Shown here: positions 22,551 to 31,411 of the stretch, in pieces
Numbering within the stretch: position 1 is the stretch's first letter
How the letters are laid out: each line of letters opens with the position of its first letter
Source of the DNA: Segatella copri
Lineage (GTDB): Bacteria > Bacteroidota > Bacteroidia > Bacteroidales > Bacteroidaceae
Length of the DNA: 64,000 nt
Assembly (NCBI RefSeq): GCF_019249655.2
Contig: NZ_CP137557.1
Coordinates: 2,885,001-2,949,000, forward strand
Direction of reading: 5' to 3'
Position numbers and translations under genes: made by a program
Notes under the pieces: model-generated
What the model saw: the letters and a program-made list of their open reading frames with translations, nothing else
The model's database searches: none
What the model was told of the DNA's origin: nothing

Positions 22551-23021
22551 ATGAAGACAGAATTGATATTGGTCGGAAAGACCGTGAACAAGCATTTCGT
22601 GGCGGGCATCAAGGATTATGCCGAGCGCATCACCCACTACATGCCCTTCAACATCACTACCATCCCAGAGCTCAAAAACACCAAGAGCCTCAGCGAACAG
22701 CAGCAGAAGGAACGGGAGGGTGAACTGATTCTGAAGCAGATTCAGCCTTCGGATACCGTGGTGCTGATGGATGAGCACGGACAGGAGTTCCGCAGCATCG
22801 AGTTTGCCAAGTGGATAGAGCGCAAGCAAGCCACTGCCCGAAGACTCGTATTCGTGATTGGCGGCCCCTACGGTTTCTCGCAGGCAGTGTACGACCGCGC
22901 CAACGAAAAAATCTCGCTCTCGAAGATGACATTCTCCCACCAGATGGTGAGACTCATCTTCACCGAGGCCCTCTATCGCGCTTGCACCATTATAAAAGGA
23001 GAGCCGTATCACCACGAATAA
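22551..23021 (+). CDS. rlmH: 23S rRNA (pseudouridine1915-N3)-methyltransferase RlmH
   Basis: A 156-residue SPOUT-class methyltransferase, the usual length. It methylates pseudouridine 1915 of 23S rRNA. The SAM-binding knot is visible as FVIGGPYGFSQAVYDRAN (about 100-117) and the C-terminal MTFSHQMVRLIFTEALYRACTIIKGEPYHHE is diagnostic. AGGAGG at 22531-22536 lies 14 bp before the ATG. uvrA follows 27 bp downstream in the same direction, so the two are probably co-transcribed. Confidence 0.95.
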   Translation: MKTELILVGKTVNKHFVAGIKDYAERITHYMPFNITTIPELKNTKSLSEQQQKEREGELILKQIQPSDTVVLMDEHGQEFRSIEFAKWIERKQATARRLVFVIGGPYGFSQAVYDRANEKISLSKMTFSHQMVRLIFTEALYRACTIIKGEPYHHE

Positions 23022-23048
23022 GGGAAAGAAAAAAGAAGAATAAAGAAA

Positions 23049-25991
23049 ATGCCAAAAGATAAATATATAGAAATAAAAGGGGCGAGAGCCAACAACCTGA
23101 AGAATATCGACGTGAAGATTCCACAGGGCAAATTCGTTGCCATTACGGGAGTCTCCGGGTCGGGAAAATCTTCTCTGGCTTTCGATACCCTATACGCCGA
23201 GGGCCAGCGCCGCTACGTGGAGTCGCTGTCTTCCTACGCCCGTCAGTTCCTGGGAAGAATGACCAAGCCCGAGTGTGATTTCATCAAGGGATTGCCGCCA
23301 GCCATCGCCATCGAACAGAAGGTGATAGCCCGCAACCCACGCTCCACCGTGGGCACCAGCACGGAGATTTACGAATACCTGCGACTGCTCTTCGCACGCA
23401 TCGGAAAAACCTATTCGCCTATCAGCGGACAGGAGGTGAAACGGCATACCACCGAGGATATCCTTGCCTGCACCCGACAGTATTCCAAGGGCACCAAGTT
23501 CGTAATCCTCGCCCCAATCCATGTCATCGAAGACCGCACCCTCAGAGAGCAGCTGGAGATGTACATGCAGGAGGGTTATGCCCGAATCATGCAGAAGGGT
23601 GAATTCATCAGAATAGAGGATTTCCTGGAAGCTGGAGATATGAATTCTCCGGAAACAGGCGATGAGAATTCTGGAAACAAGGAGCTTCTGGATGCGAGCG
23701 GTGAAGAACTCACCCAGATGCTGCAAGAGAAGAGCCGCGAAATCTATCTCGTTATCGACCGCGCATCGGTAAGCGACGAGAAGGATGATATCAGCCGACT
23801 CTTCGACTCTGCCGAAACCGCCTTCTACGAGGGCGACGGCGCCTGCCGACTCGTCTTCCCGCCAAGCAACATCTGCTACGACTTCTCCACCCGATTCGAA
23901 GCCGACGGCATGAAATTCGAGGAACCTACCGACAATATGTTTGCCTTCAATTCGCCGCTGGGCGCCTGCCCTACCTGCGAGGGCTTCGGAAGCGTCATCG
24001 GCATCGACGAGAAACTCGTGATTCCTAACACTTCGCTGAGCCTCTACGACGGTTGCGTGGTGTGCTGGCGTGGCGAGAAGATGGGCATGTGGCTCAAGGA
24101 ATTCATCCGCCGTGCGGAACCTTACAAATTCCCTATCTTCAAGCCGTACTACGAGCTGACGCAGCAGGAGAAAGACTGGCTCTGGCACGGACTGCCATCG
24201 GAAAAAGACCGTGAACCGCACGACCGCGTGAGCATCGACGAGTTCTTCAGAATGGTGAAGGAAAACCAGTATAAGATTCAATACCGCGTGATGCTGAGCC
24301 GATTCAGAGGCAAGACCGTATGCCCCGACTGCCACGGCACCCGACTCAAAAAAGAGGCTAACTACGTGAAGATCGGCGGCAAGAGCATCACCGAACTGGT
24401 GGAGATGTCAATCTTGAACCTCAGCACCTGGTTCAAGAACCTGGACCTATCGGACAACGAGAAGGAGATAGCCAAGCGCCTGCTCACCGAGATTACCCAT
24501 CGCCTGCAATTCCTGCTGGATGTGGGACTGGGATATCTTACGCTCAACCGACTGTCCAACACCCTTTCTGGAGGTGAAAGCCAGCGCATCAACCTGACCA
24601 CCAACCTGGGGTCCTCGCTGGTGGGCAGCGTGTATATCCTGGACGAGCCGAGCATCGGTCTGCACAGCCGTGACACCGACCGACTGATCAAGGTGCTGCG
24701 AGAGTTGCAGGAACTGGGCAACACCGTGGTAGTGGTGGAGCACGACGAGGAGATCATGCGGGCTGCCGACTATCTGATAGACATCGGTCCGGATGCCGGA
24801 CGCCTGGGCGGCAGACTGGTATATGCCGGTCCGCATTCAGAATATTCCACCACCGACCCTGCCGAGCAGCAGGCGTTGCTGGAGAAATATCCCGAGAGTC
24901 ACACCATCCAATATCTCACCCACCACGAAACCATCGACCGTCCTGCGAGCCATCGCATCTGGAACCGATTCATCGAAATCAAGGGCGCCCGGATGAACAA
25001 TCTGCGTGGCATCGACGTGAAGATTCCGCTCAACGTATTCACCGTGGTAACAGGCGTATCGGGCTCGGGAAAGAGTTCGCTCATCAAGGGCATCCTCTAC
25101 CCGGCAATGCGCAGAAAGCTGGACCTGGTGGCTGATGCTCCGGGCGAATATACATCGATGGAGGGCGACGTGGACGCCATCAAGCACGTGGAGTTCGTAG
25201 ACCAGAACCCTATCGGCAAGAGCACCCGCAGCAACCCAGCCACCTATCTGAAGGCATACGATGCCATCAGAAGTCTCTTTGCCAACCAGCCGCTCGCCAA
25301 GCAGATGGGCTTCACGCCGCAGTACTTCTCCTTCAACACCGAGGGCGGAAGATGCGAGGAATGCAAGGGTGCGGGATACGTAACCATCGAGATGCAGTTT
25401 ATGGCCGACCTGACGCTGACATGCGAGGCATGCAAGGGCAAGCGGTTCAAGCACGATATCCTGGAGGTGCACGTGGCAGGAAAGAACATCAACGATGTGC
25501 TCAACATGACCGTGAACGAGGCCATCGAGTTCTTCAGCGACGAGAAGAACCAGTGCCATGAGGGCGACTTCGACTTCTGCCGCACCATCGTGAGCCGACT
25601 GAAGCCTTTGCAGGATGTGGGACTGGGATATATCAAGCTGGGACAGAGTTCGAGCACGCTTTCGGGCGGTGAGAACCAGCGCGTGAAACTGGCTTATTTC
25701 ATCAGCAAGGAGGAGCAGGCACCAACGCTCTTCATCTTCGACGAGCCAACCACGGGTCTCCACTTCCACGACATCAAGCGCCTGCTGCACGCCTTCAATG
25801 CCCTGATAGAAAGGGGTCATTCGCTGGTGGTCATCGAGCACAACCTTGATGTAATCAAATGTGCCGACTACATCATCGACCTGGGTCCTGAGGGCGGCGA
25901 CAAGGGTGGCAACCTGGTGGTGGAAGGAACTCCCGAGGAAGTGGCAGCCTGCCGAGAGAGTTTGACGGGACAGTTCCTTGCCAAGCTCTAA
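23049..25991 (+). CDS. uvrA: Excinuclease ABC subunit A
   Basis: A 980-residue DNA damage-recognition ATPase of nucleotide excision repair. It has two ABC modules: Walker A GVSGSGKSS at 34-42 and again at about 664; signatures LSGGESQRINL (about 511) and LSGGENQRVKLA (about 873); Walker B regions ending DEPSIGLH and DEPTTGLH. Zinc modules are CPTC...CPDC in the first half and CEECKGAGYV...CEACKGKR (about 772-800) in the second. It is slightly longer than typical, mainly through an insert near residues 195-215 (GDMNSPETGDENSGNK). Bacteroidetes often carry more than one UvrA, so this could be a paralogue. A hairpin terminator follows. Confidence 0.93.
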   Translation: MPKDKYIEIKGARANNLKNIDVKIPQGKFVAITGVSGSGKSSLAFDTLYAEGQRRYVESLSSYARQFLGRMTKPECDFIKGLPPAIAIEQKVIARNPRSTVGTSTEIYEYLRLLFARIGKTYSPISGQEVKRHTTEDILACTRQYSKGTKFVILAPIHVIEDRTLREQLEMYMQEGYARIMQKGEFIRIEDFLEAGDMNSPETGDENSGNKELLDASGEELTQMLQEKSREIYLVIDRASVSDEKDDISRLFDSAETAFYEGDGACRLVFPPSNICYDFSTRFEADGMKFEEPTDNMFAFNSPLGACPTCEGFGSVIGIDEKLVIPNTSLSLYDGCVVCWRGEKMGMWLKEFIRRAEPYKFPIFKPYYELTQQEKDWLWHGLPSEKDREPHDRVSIDEFFRMVKENQYKIQYRVMLSRFRGKTVCPDCHGTRLKKEANYVKIGGKSITELVEMSILNLSTWFKNLDLSDNEKEIAKRLLTEITHRLQFLLDVGLGYLTLNRLSNTLSGGESQRINLTTNLGSSLVGSVYILDEPSIGLHSRDTDRLIKVLRELQELGNTVVVVEHDEEIMRAADYLIDIGPDAGRLGGRLVYAGPHSEYSTTDPAEQQALLEKYPESHTIQYLTHHETIDRPASHRIWNRFIEIKGARMNNLRGIDVKIPLNVFTVVTGVSGSGKSSLIKGILYPAMRRKLDLVADAPGEYTSMEGDVDAIKHVEFVDQNPIGKSTRSNPATYLKAYDAIRSLFANQPLAKQMGFTPQYFSFNTEGGRCEECKGAGYVTIEMQFMADLTLTCEACKGKRFKHDILEVHVAGKNINDVLNMTVNEAIEFFSDEKNQCHEGDFDFCRTIVSRLKPLQDVGLGYIKLGQSSSTLSGGENQRVKLAYFISKEEQAPTLFIFDEPTTGLHFHDIKRLLHAFNALIERGHSLVVIEHNLDVIKCADYIIDLGPEGGDKGGNLVVEGTPEEVAACRESLTGQFLAKL

Positions 25992-26011
25992 AATTCGTTG
26001 CTAATTAATAA

Positions 26012-26055
26012 ATATCGCCACTTATTTTATAAATAATGTAAAAAAGTGGCGATAT
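26012..26055 (+). terminator. Terminator after uvrA
   Basis: ATATCGCCACTT (26012-26023) pairs with AAGTGGCGATAT (26044-26055). There is no strong T-run, and the next promoter begins directly after it. Confidence 0.6.
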
Positions 26056-26070
26056 ACTAAACTTTATATG

Positions 26071-26078
26071 TAATTTTG
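26071..26078 (+). promoter_or_regulatory. -7 box for DUF1573-EFR1 genes
   Basis: TAATTTTG followed by CATCC, 44 bp upstream of the ATG. The -33 region overlaps the uvrA terminator stem. Confidence 0.55.
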
Positions 26079-26121
26079 CATCCAAATAGATAAAAGAAAT
26101 TTAAATAAGAAAGGATATAAA

Positions 26122-26505
26122 ATGAAAAGAATCATATTGGCTCTGACCATGCTTGTAGCCATGGTAACAAGCGCTTCTGCCCAGGCAGAGATCAAGTTTG
26201 AGAAGGTGGTACACAACTTCGGCACCTTTGAGGAGACTTCGCCAGTTCAGAAGGCTACATTCACCTTCACCAACGTGGGCAACAAGCCTCTCGTTATCAA
26301 TCAGGCCATCGCCAGCTGCGGTTGCACGGTGCCTTCTTACACCAAGCAGCCTATCGCTCCTGGTCAGAAGGGGCAGATCAGCGTTACTTACAATGGCAAG
26401 GGCATGTTCCCTGGCCACTTCAAGAAGAGTATCACCATTCGCACCAATGGCAATGTGGAGATGTCACGCATCTACATCGAGGGTGTGATGAATGAAAAGA
26501 AATAA
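26122..26505 (+). CDS. DUF1573 periplasmic protein
   Basis: A 127-residue exported protein with a signal peptide ending SASAQA. The mature part is one Ig-like DUF1573 domain: HNFGTFEETSPVQKATFTFTNVG, then ASCGCTVPSYTKQPIAPGQKGQI. DUF1573 proteins are abundant in Bacteroidetes and of unknown role. The SCGC motif is conserved. The EFR1 gene starts 2 bp after its stop, so they form an operon, though a functional link between them is not evident. Confidence 0.9.
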   Translation: MKRIILALTMLVAMVTSASAQAEIKFEKVVHNFGTFEETSPVQKATFTFTNVGNKPLVINQAIASCGCTVPSYTKQPIAPGQKGQISVTYNGKGMFPGHFKKSITIRTNGNVEMSRIYIEGVMNEKK

Positions 26506-26507
26506 GC

Positions 26508-27335
26508 ATGATATTTTATTTCTCAGGAACAGGAAATACCAAGTGGGCGGCGTCAAAACTGGCGTCGGCTACTCATGAAGACTTGATTTCCATCGCTCCC
26601 TACATGAGGGCTGATGATTCAAGCCATACCCTAGCCGAGCCGTTTATTCTGAAAGAGAATGAACGGCTCGGATTCGTTTTCCCCGTACACGGCTGGAGAG
26701 TTCCCAAGCTGGTAAGGGAGTTTATCGGAAAGATGAAGGTTCAGAGGGCTGAACCGGATGCTGCTGGAAGCCTTCCTTTCACCTATTGCGTTTGTACGGC
26801 GGGCGACAGCATCGGGCTCACCATCGAGAACCTGAACGAGGTCATCTCTCAGAATCCGTCGCTTCAAGCCCTGGGCATCACGAAGGTATCTTCCTCCTAC
26901 TCCCTCATTATGCCAGAATCCTACGTGGGTCTTCCCTTTATGGATGTAGACACTAAGGAGAAGGAAATCTGGAAGAAATCGAAATCGGCTCAGGAACTTG
27001 CCGTAATCTGCGAAGAGATTTTCGACCGGAAGGAAGGCGTAAGCCAATTGGTAAAAGGGCCTATCCCATGGTTCTTCACCAAGGTAGTGGGCGGTTTCTT
27101 CGAGAACGTGTTCATCACCGACAAGCGATTCCATGTAGAGAAAGACAAGTGTGTGAAATGTGGCATCTGCGCCAATGTCTGTCCGGTGGGCGATATCAAG
27201 GGCGGCCATGGCGAATATCCCGAGTGGCTTCACCACAAGGATTGCCTCACCTGCTTCACCTGCTATCACCACTGTCCGCACCACGCCATCGAATTCGGAA
27301 AGCAGACTCAGAAGAAGGGACAATATTATTTCTGA
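26508..27335 (+). CDS. EFR1 family ferredoxin (flavodoxin-like plus 2[4Fe-4S])
   Basis: A 275-residue cytoplasmic redox protein. The N-terminus MIFYFSGTGNTKWAA is an FMN-binding flavodoxin loop. The C-terminal third holds two iron-sulphur motifs, CVKCGICANVCPVGDI (about 219-234) and CLTCFTCYHHCPHHAI (about 247-262). This is the EFR1 arrangement, thought to transfer electrons in anaerobes. It follows the DUF1573 gene by 2 bp. Its stop codon TGA overlaps the first base of the repeat element copy E (27335), so that insertion has occurred exactly at the gene end. Confidence 0.9.
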   Translation: MIFYFSGTGNTKWAASKLASATHEDLISIAPYMRADDSSHTLAEPFILKENERLGFVFPVHGWRVPKLVREFIGKMKVQRAEPDAAGSLPFTYCVCTAGDSIGLTIENLNEVISQNPSLQALGITKVSSSYSLIMPESYVGLPFMDVDTKEKEIWKKSKSAQELAVICEEIFDRKEGVSQLVKGPIPWFFTKVVGGFFENVFITDKRFHVEKDKCVKCGICANVCPVGDIKGGHGEYPEWLHHKDCLTCFTCYHHCPHHAIEFGKQTQKKGQYYF

Positions 27336-27699
27336 AGTTTCGCAAGTAGCATTCTACCGTCCCCGAAGGGGGCGAATGTGAATAACCGCGGGTGGAATGA
27401 CCGAAGGGAATGGAACCTGCGGATAGTCACAGATACTCTCTTATCGTCCCCGAAGGGGGCGAATGTGAATAACCGCGGGTGGAATGACCGAAGGGAATGG
27501 AACCTGCGGATAGTCTCAGATACTCTCTTATCGTCCCCGAAGGGGGCGAACAGGAGCAAGACTGGATGTGGTTCGCCCCCTTTGGGGACGCTTTCTCCCT
27601 ACTATTAGTTTGTCCGCAGGTTCCATGACCTTCGGTCATTCCACCAGCGGTTATTGAAAGTTGGCCCCCTTCGGGGACCGGAGGTTACTTGCGAAACTT
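27335..27699. repeat. AAGTTTCGCAAGTA repeat family, copy E with internal duplication
   Basis: About 365 bp with perfect terminal repeats (AAGTTTCGCAAGTA / TACTTGCGAAACTT). Relative to copy D it carries one extra ~88-bp unit (the GTCCCCGAAGGGGGCGAATG to AGATACTCTCTTA block appears twice in tandem). This fills the gene-free interval before the M6 protease gene. Confidence 0.9.
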
Positions 27700-27750
27700 G
27701 AATTATTTTAAATAAAGCACCTTGAATAAAAAAGGTTCAAATAACCCAAC

Positions 27751-29691
27751 ATGAATAAACAAAAATCAATGAAAAGAACAATACTAAGCTTAGCTTTTGC
27801 CTTGCTGTCAGCCACTTCCATGTTCGCGGCAAAGGCACAACCAGGCATCTGCCAGGTTCAACTCGCCGACGGCAGCATCGTCTCAGCTTCACGCTTTGGC
27901 GATGAAAACTTCTGCTATTACATCACCACCGATGGAACTCCTCTTAAACTCAACGACAGCGGAAAATACGAAAAAACCACCATCCAGGAACTCGAGGCAC
28001 AATACTCCGCAGCGATGCAGGCACGGCAAATCAAAGCCAATCTGGTTAACCAGGCTTATCAGGCTTATCAGGCAAATCAGGCTTATCAGGCAAATCAAGC
28101 CAGCAGAGCCAGCGGCATCAACCCTCAAAACAGATACTTCCCACATACGGGCAGTCCCAAGGCACTGGTCATCCTCGTTGAATTCCCTGATTTGAAATTC
28201 AAGAGCAGCGACCCAGTGGCTACCTTCAACCACTATCTCAATGCCGAGATGGGCGAAGCAGCTCCAGAGGCCGATGCTGCCGTGTATTCCCAGAAATCAA
28301 AACACACCAATTATGGATCTGTAAGAGAATACTTCAAGTTCTGCAGCGAAGGAAAGTTCACCCCTCAATTTGATGTGGTGGGTCCTGTCACCATGAACGA
28401 AAGATACGCCTATTACGGAAGAAACAGAAACGACTATGACATCGACCTGGGCAACGATCAGATGCTCAGCGAGGCATGCGACAAGATAGACAGCAAGGTG
28501 GATTTCTCGAAATATGATTCTGACGGCGATGGCGTCGTAGATCTGGTATACATCATCTACGCCGGCTATTCCGAGAGCATTTCGGGCAATGAAGCCAACT
28601 GTCTCTGGCCGAAATCGGGTACCACCACTTTCTACCGCTACGACGAATACGGCAAGAAGCAAGGCATATTGATGTGCGATGGCAAGAGTTTCTCACGCTA
28701 TGGTATCAACAATGAGCTGAACGGCAAGCCAGCAGATACCAAGAATGGCCTCTACCAGATTAATGGTATCGGTCTTTTCTGCCACGAGTTCTCGCACACC
28801 CTGGGCTTGCCAGACCATTATCCAACCAGATTGCCAGCCAGCACAGCCGATAACCAGAGTCCGGAATACTGGGATCTGATGGATGCAGGCGAATACACCT
28901 ATGATGGCTATCGCCCTACCCCATACACCCCATGGGAAAAGATGTTGATGGGATGGGTGAACCCTATCACGCTAAGTCCTGCGGAAGCTGCACAGATAAC
29001 CCTGGAGCCATACGATGTGGCATCGAAGGCCTATAAGATTGATGCCGATGTGAACGACGACAACTTCTCCATCAACCCGAACTACACATCGGGCGATGTG
29101 AGCGACCAGACCAAAAAATTTCTGAAGGAGAGAGCCCAGGGCGAATTCCTGCTGCTCCAGAACATCCGCAACGAGGGCTGGTATAAGTATCTCACGGGAT
29201 ATGGCATGCTGGTATGGCGCATCGACTATGCCGACAAGAGCACCGTGAGCTTGGGCGATTTTCCTAACAACGAAAAAGGCATTTCAAGGGTGATGGTGGT
29301 TCCAGCCGATGGCCTCGTCATCAACCAGGCTAACTGCGGAGACGGCATGAAATATACCTGGGACGAATACACTCAGAACGCCCAGAACGACCCGTTCCCA
29401 GCCTATAACGCAGGCGAAGACGGCAAGGACATCAACAGTCTCACTGAGGTGAAGTTCAACTGGAGCACCCTGACCACCCGTCCTCTCTACAATATCAAGA
29501 AGGATGAAGCCACCGGCATGGTAACCTTCGACTACCTGAAGGATTTCGCTGCCGATGCCGCCGTCAAGGGCATCACGATGGATGAAGACAACCAGCCAAC
29601 GAAATACTTCGACCTGGAAGGCCGCAGCGTGCAGACCCCGAAGAAGGGCCATCTGTATATAACAAACAAGGGAAAGAAAGTGGTTTTCTAG
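27751..29691 (+). CDS. Secreted M6-family zinc metalloprotease
   Basis: A 646-residue immune-inhibitor-A-like protease. The signal peptide ends near AAKAQ (about 30). The zinc motif HEFSHTLGLPDH is at 345-356, with the downstream YWDLMDAG Met-turn. DSDGDGVVD (256-264) looks like a calcium loop. Residues 99-118 are a tandem repeat of NQAYQA(N). The C-terminal end (YFDLEGRSVQTPKKGHLYI, then TNKGKKVVF) resembles the short terminal domain common on secreted Prevotella proteins and may be a sorting tag. It probably degrades host or dietary proteins outside the cell. A second Met six codons later is an alternative start. Confidence 0.9.
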   Translation: MNKQKSMKRTILSLAFALLSATSMFAAKAQPGICQVQLADGSIVSASRFGDENFCYYITTDGTPLKLNDSGKYEKTTIQELEAQYSAAMQARQIKANLVNQAYQAYQANQAYQANQASRASGINPQNRYFPHTGSPKALVILVEFPDLKFKSSDPVATFNHYLNAEMGEAAPEADAAVYSQKSKHTNYGSVREYFKFCSEGKFTPQFDVVGPVTMNERYAYYGRNRNDYDIDLGNDQMLSEACDKIDSKVDFSKYDSDGDGVVDLVYIIYAGYSESISGNEANCLWPKSGTTTFYRYDEYGKKQGILMCDGKSFSRYGINNELNGKPADTKNGLYQINGIGLFCHEFSHTLGLPDHYPTRLPASTADNQSPEYWDLMDAGEYTYDGYRPTPYTPWEKMLMGWVNPITLSPAEAAQITLEPYDVASKAYKIDADVNDDNFSINPNYTSGDVSDQTKKFLKERAQGEFLLLQNIRNEGWYKYLTGYGMLVWRIDYADKSTVSLGDFPNNEKGISRVMVVPADGLVINQANCGDGMKYTWDEYTQNAQNDPFPAYNAGEDGKDINSLTEVKFNWSTLTTRPLYNIKKDEATGMVTFDYLKDFAADAAVKGITMDEDNQPTKYFDLEGRSVQTPKKGHLYITNKGKKVVF

Positions 29692-29708
29692 AAAACGGAA
29701 AAAAAATC

Positions 29709-29790
29709 TATCCGCCACTGGCGGATACACATTCGGCACTGGCGTATATGCATCCGCCAGTGCCGGATTCATATCTGCCAGTGCCGAACA
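29709..29790. terminator. Overlapping hairpins between convergent genes
   Basis: TCCGCCACTGGCGGA forms one hairpin (about 29710-29724). CGGCACTGGCG (from 29734) can pair with either CGCCAGTGCCG (29755-29765) or GCCAGTGCCGAA (29777-29788). They lie between the M6 protease and YggS-like genes and probably terminate both. Confidence 0.65.
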
Positions 29791-29844
29791 GAAAAGTCAT
29801 ATCATTAAAAAATCTATTATACCCTAGGAAATATTTCCTAAATC

Positions 29845-30516
29845 TTAATATACCCTAGGTCCGAAGATGGTGGTACCCACACGAACCATCGTGCTGCCGT
29901 GCTTGACGGCGATGTGATAGTCGTGACTCATGCCCCAGCTGCGCTCGCAGAAGGCAGGAGAATCGGCGAAATACTTCGATTTTACTTCATCAAAGAACTC
30001 AGCGGCAGCATCAAACTCACGGGCTATCTGCTGCTCATCGTCCGTATTCGATGCCATCATCATCAAACCGCAAATCTGAACATGAGACAACTCGCGCCAC
30101 TCACCAGCTTCCAGAAGCTCGCGGCAGGCATCCAGTGACAATCCCGATTTCGTATCCTCCTCGGCAATATGAAGCTCCAGAAGAATCTTCACCACACGGT
30201 CGTGCTTCGCTGCCTGCTTGTTAATCTCCTTCATCAGTTTCAGGCTATCCACCGATTCAATCATGGAGATATAAGGGGCAATGTACTTCACCTTGTTGGT
30301 CTGAAGATGACCGATGAAATGCCACTCTATGTCCTTAGGCAGGGTCTCCACCTTCTTGGAAAGCTCCTGCTCATGGCTCTCGCCGAAGATGCGCTGACCT
30401 TCGGCGTAAGCAGCCTCAATATACTCGTTGGGATGAAACTTGCTGATAGCCACCAGACGGACACCGGCAGGCAAACTGCCCAACACCTCATGAAGGTTTC
30501 CTTTTACATCATACAT
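29845..30516 (-). CDS. YggS/PLPBP-family pyridoxal phosphate homeostasis protein
   Basis: A 223-residue single-domain alanine-racemase-fold protein that binds PLP and buffers vitamin B6 levels. The PLP lysine is in VAISKFHP (about 27). GESHEQEL, HFIGHLQTNK and GMSHDYHIAVKHGSTMVRVG(TT)IFG are family hallmarks. Length is normal. The gene convergently faces the M6 protease and follows the DUF4494 gene, separated by AT-rich TTAATAA repeats. Confidence 0.93.
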   Translation of the reverse strand: MYDVKGNLHEVLGSLPAGVRLVAISKFHPNEYIEAAYAEGQRIFGESHEQELSKKVETLPKDIEWHFIGHLQTNKVKYIAPYISMIESVDSLKLMKEINKQAAKHDRVVKILLELHIAEEDTKSGLSLDACRELLEAGEWRELSHVQICGLMMMASNTDDEQQIAREFDAAAEFFDEVKSKYFADSPAFCERSWGMSHDYHIAVKHGSTMVRVGTTIFGPRVY

Positions 30517-30603
30517 TTTTCAATTAATAATTTATAATTAATAATTAATAAATGATTCCTTAGCCATTTGCTCTTGCCGGAAGTATGACATCAGGATATC
30601 TAT

Positions 30604-31110
30604 TTACTCGGCTTTGCCCTGCTCGTACTCTGGAACGTCGTTCTTCTCCTCCTTCTTCTCGCCAGGAGCGTGGTGCTCGAATACATCCATCAGCTTGGTC
30701 TCGTTGAGACCCACGATGTCGTAATCAATCATGGTCTTGCCCATCACCTCGTCGATATAGCGCAGTGCACGGGCCAATGACTTAGCCTGAACCAGGTAAG
30801 TAACGTTAGAACGCTTCTCCTTCTCACTCTTCTCATCGATGGTGATAAACTGCAGCTTAGCCTTGTACCACTTGTCGTCATCATCCAGGTCGCTGAAGAA
30901 AATCTCGCCATAGCAAGCCTTGCCGATGCCGCTCACCTTCAACTCGCCACTCACGTAAACAGACATCTCGTCGATGATGGCGCTCTCAGCCTCGGTGAAG
31001 CTTAAGGCATCTACAACGTAAGCCTCAGATACAACCTTCTCTGAACCATCTTCCATGGTCTTCTGATATTTAACTTTAGTCTCAAACCAAGTGCTTGTTC
31101 TACTTCTCAT
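30604..31110 (-). CDS. DUF4494 family protein
   Basis: A 168-residue cytoplasmic protein starting MRSRTSTWFETKVKYQKTM, the conserved DUF4494 N-terminus. I chose the ATG at 31110 over an upstream Met at 31218 because the family begins here and an AAGGAAAAG ribosome site precedes it. EAYVVDALSFTEAE and TYLVQAKSLARALRYIDEVMG are further family segments. The C-terminus is Lys/Glu-rich. Function is unknown. Confidence 0.88.
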   Translation of the reverse strand: MRSRTSTWFETKVKYQKTMEDGSEKVVSEAYVVDALSFTEAESAIIDEMSVYVSGELKVSGIGKACYGEIFFSDLDDDDKWYKAKLQFITIDEKSEKEKRSNVTYLVQAKSLARALRYIDEVMGKTMIDYDIVGLNETKLMDVFEHHAPGEKKEEKNDVPEYEQGKAE

Positions 31111-31215
31111 AATTTCTTTTCCTTTTCTTATTTTTTTTAATTTTCGTTTATTTTCTACTCTTGTCCTCCCGTACCTTATTATATAAGGTAGCCGGAAAAA
31201 GGCGCAATTGTGATG

Positions 31216-31223
31216 CAAAGTTA
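31216..31223 (-). promoter_or_regulatory. -7 box of the DUF4494 gene
   Basis: Minus strand TAACTTTG followed by CAT, about 105 bp before the ATG, with a TTG about 20 nt upstream. Confidence 0.6.
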
Positions 31224-31317
31224 TAAAAAAGAATGCAGAAGAACAACAGAATAAAGAGTTTTTTACTAAAAAATGATTTTTTAACCGAATCTATTACGAT
31301 TTTTCAATGAAATTGCT

Positions 31318-31325
31318 TACCTTTG
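31318..31325 (+). promoter_or_regulatory. -7 box of the aminotransferase-permease unit
   Basis: TACCTTTG followed by CAAG, 86 bp before the ATG. It diverges from the DUF4494 promoter. The rest of 31111-31411 holds nothing else I can support. Confidence 0.6.
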
Positions 31326-31411
31326 CAAGCGAATTGCGAAAAGTTGGGATTTCGATTTAATCGATTACACAACCCTCGCTATGGATAATTAACAGATAGA
31401 ATTTTTAAAAG

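Noticed and set aside
31111..31218. N-terminal extension of the DUF4494 protein
   Set aside because: Family begins MRSRTSTWFETKV at 31110 and the promoter -7 box is at 31216-31223.
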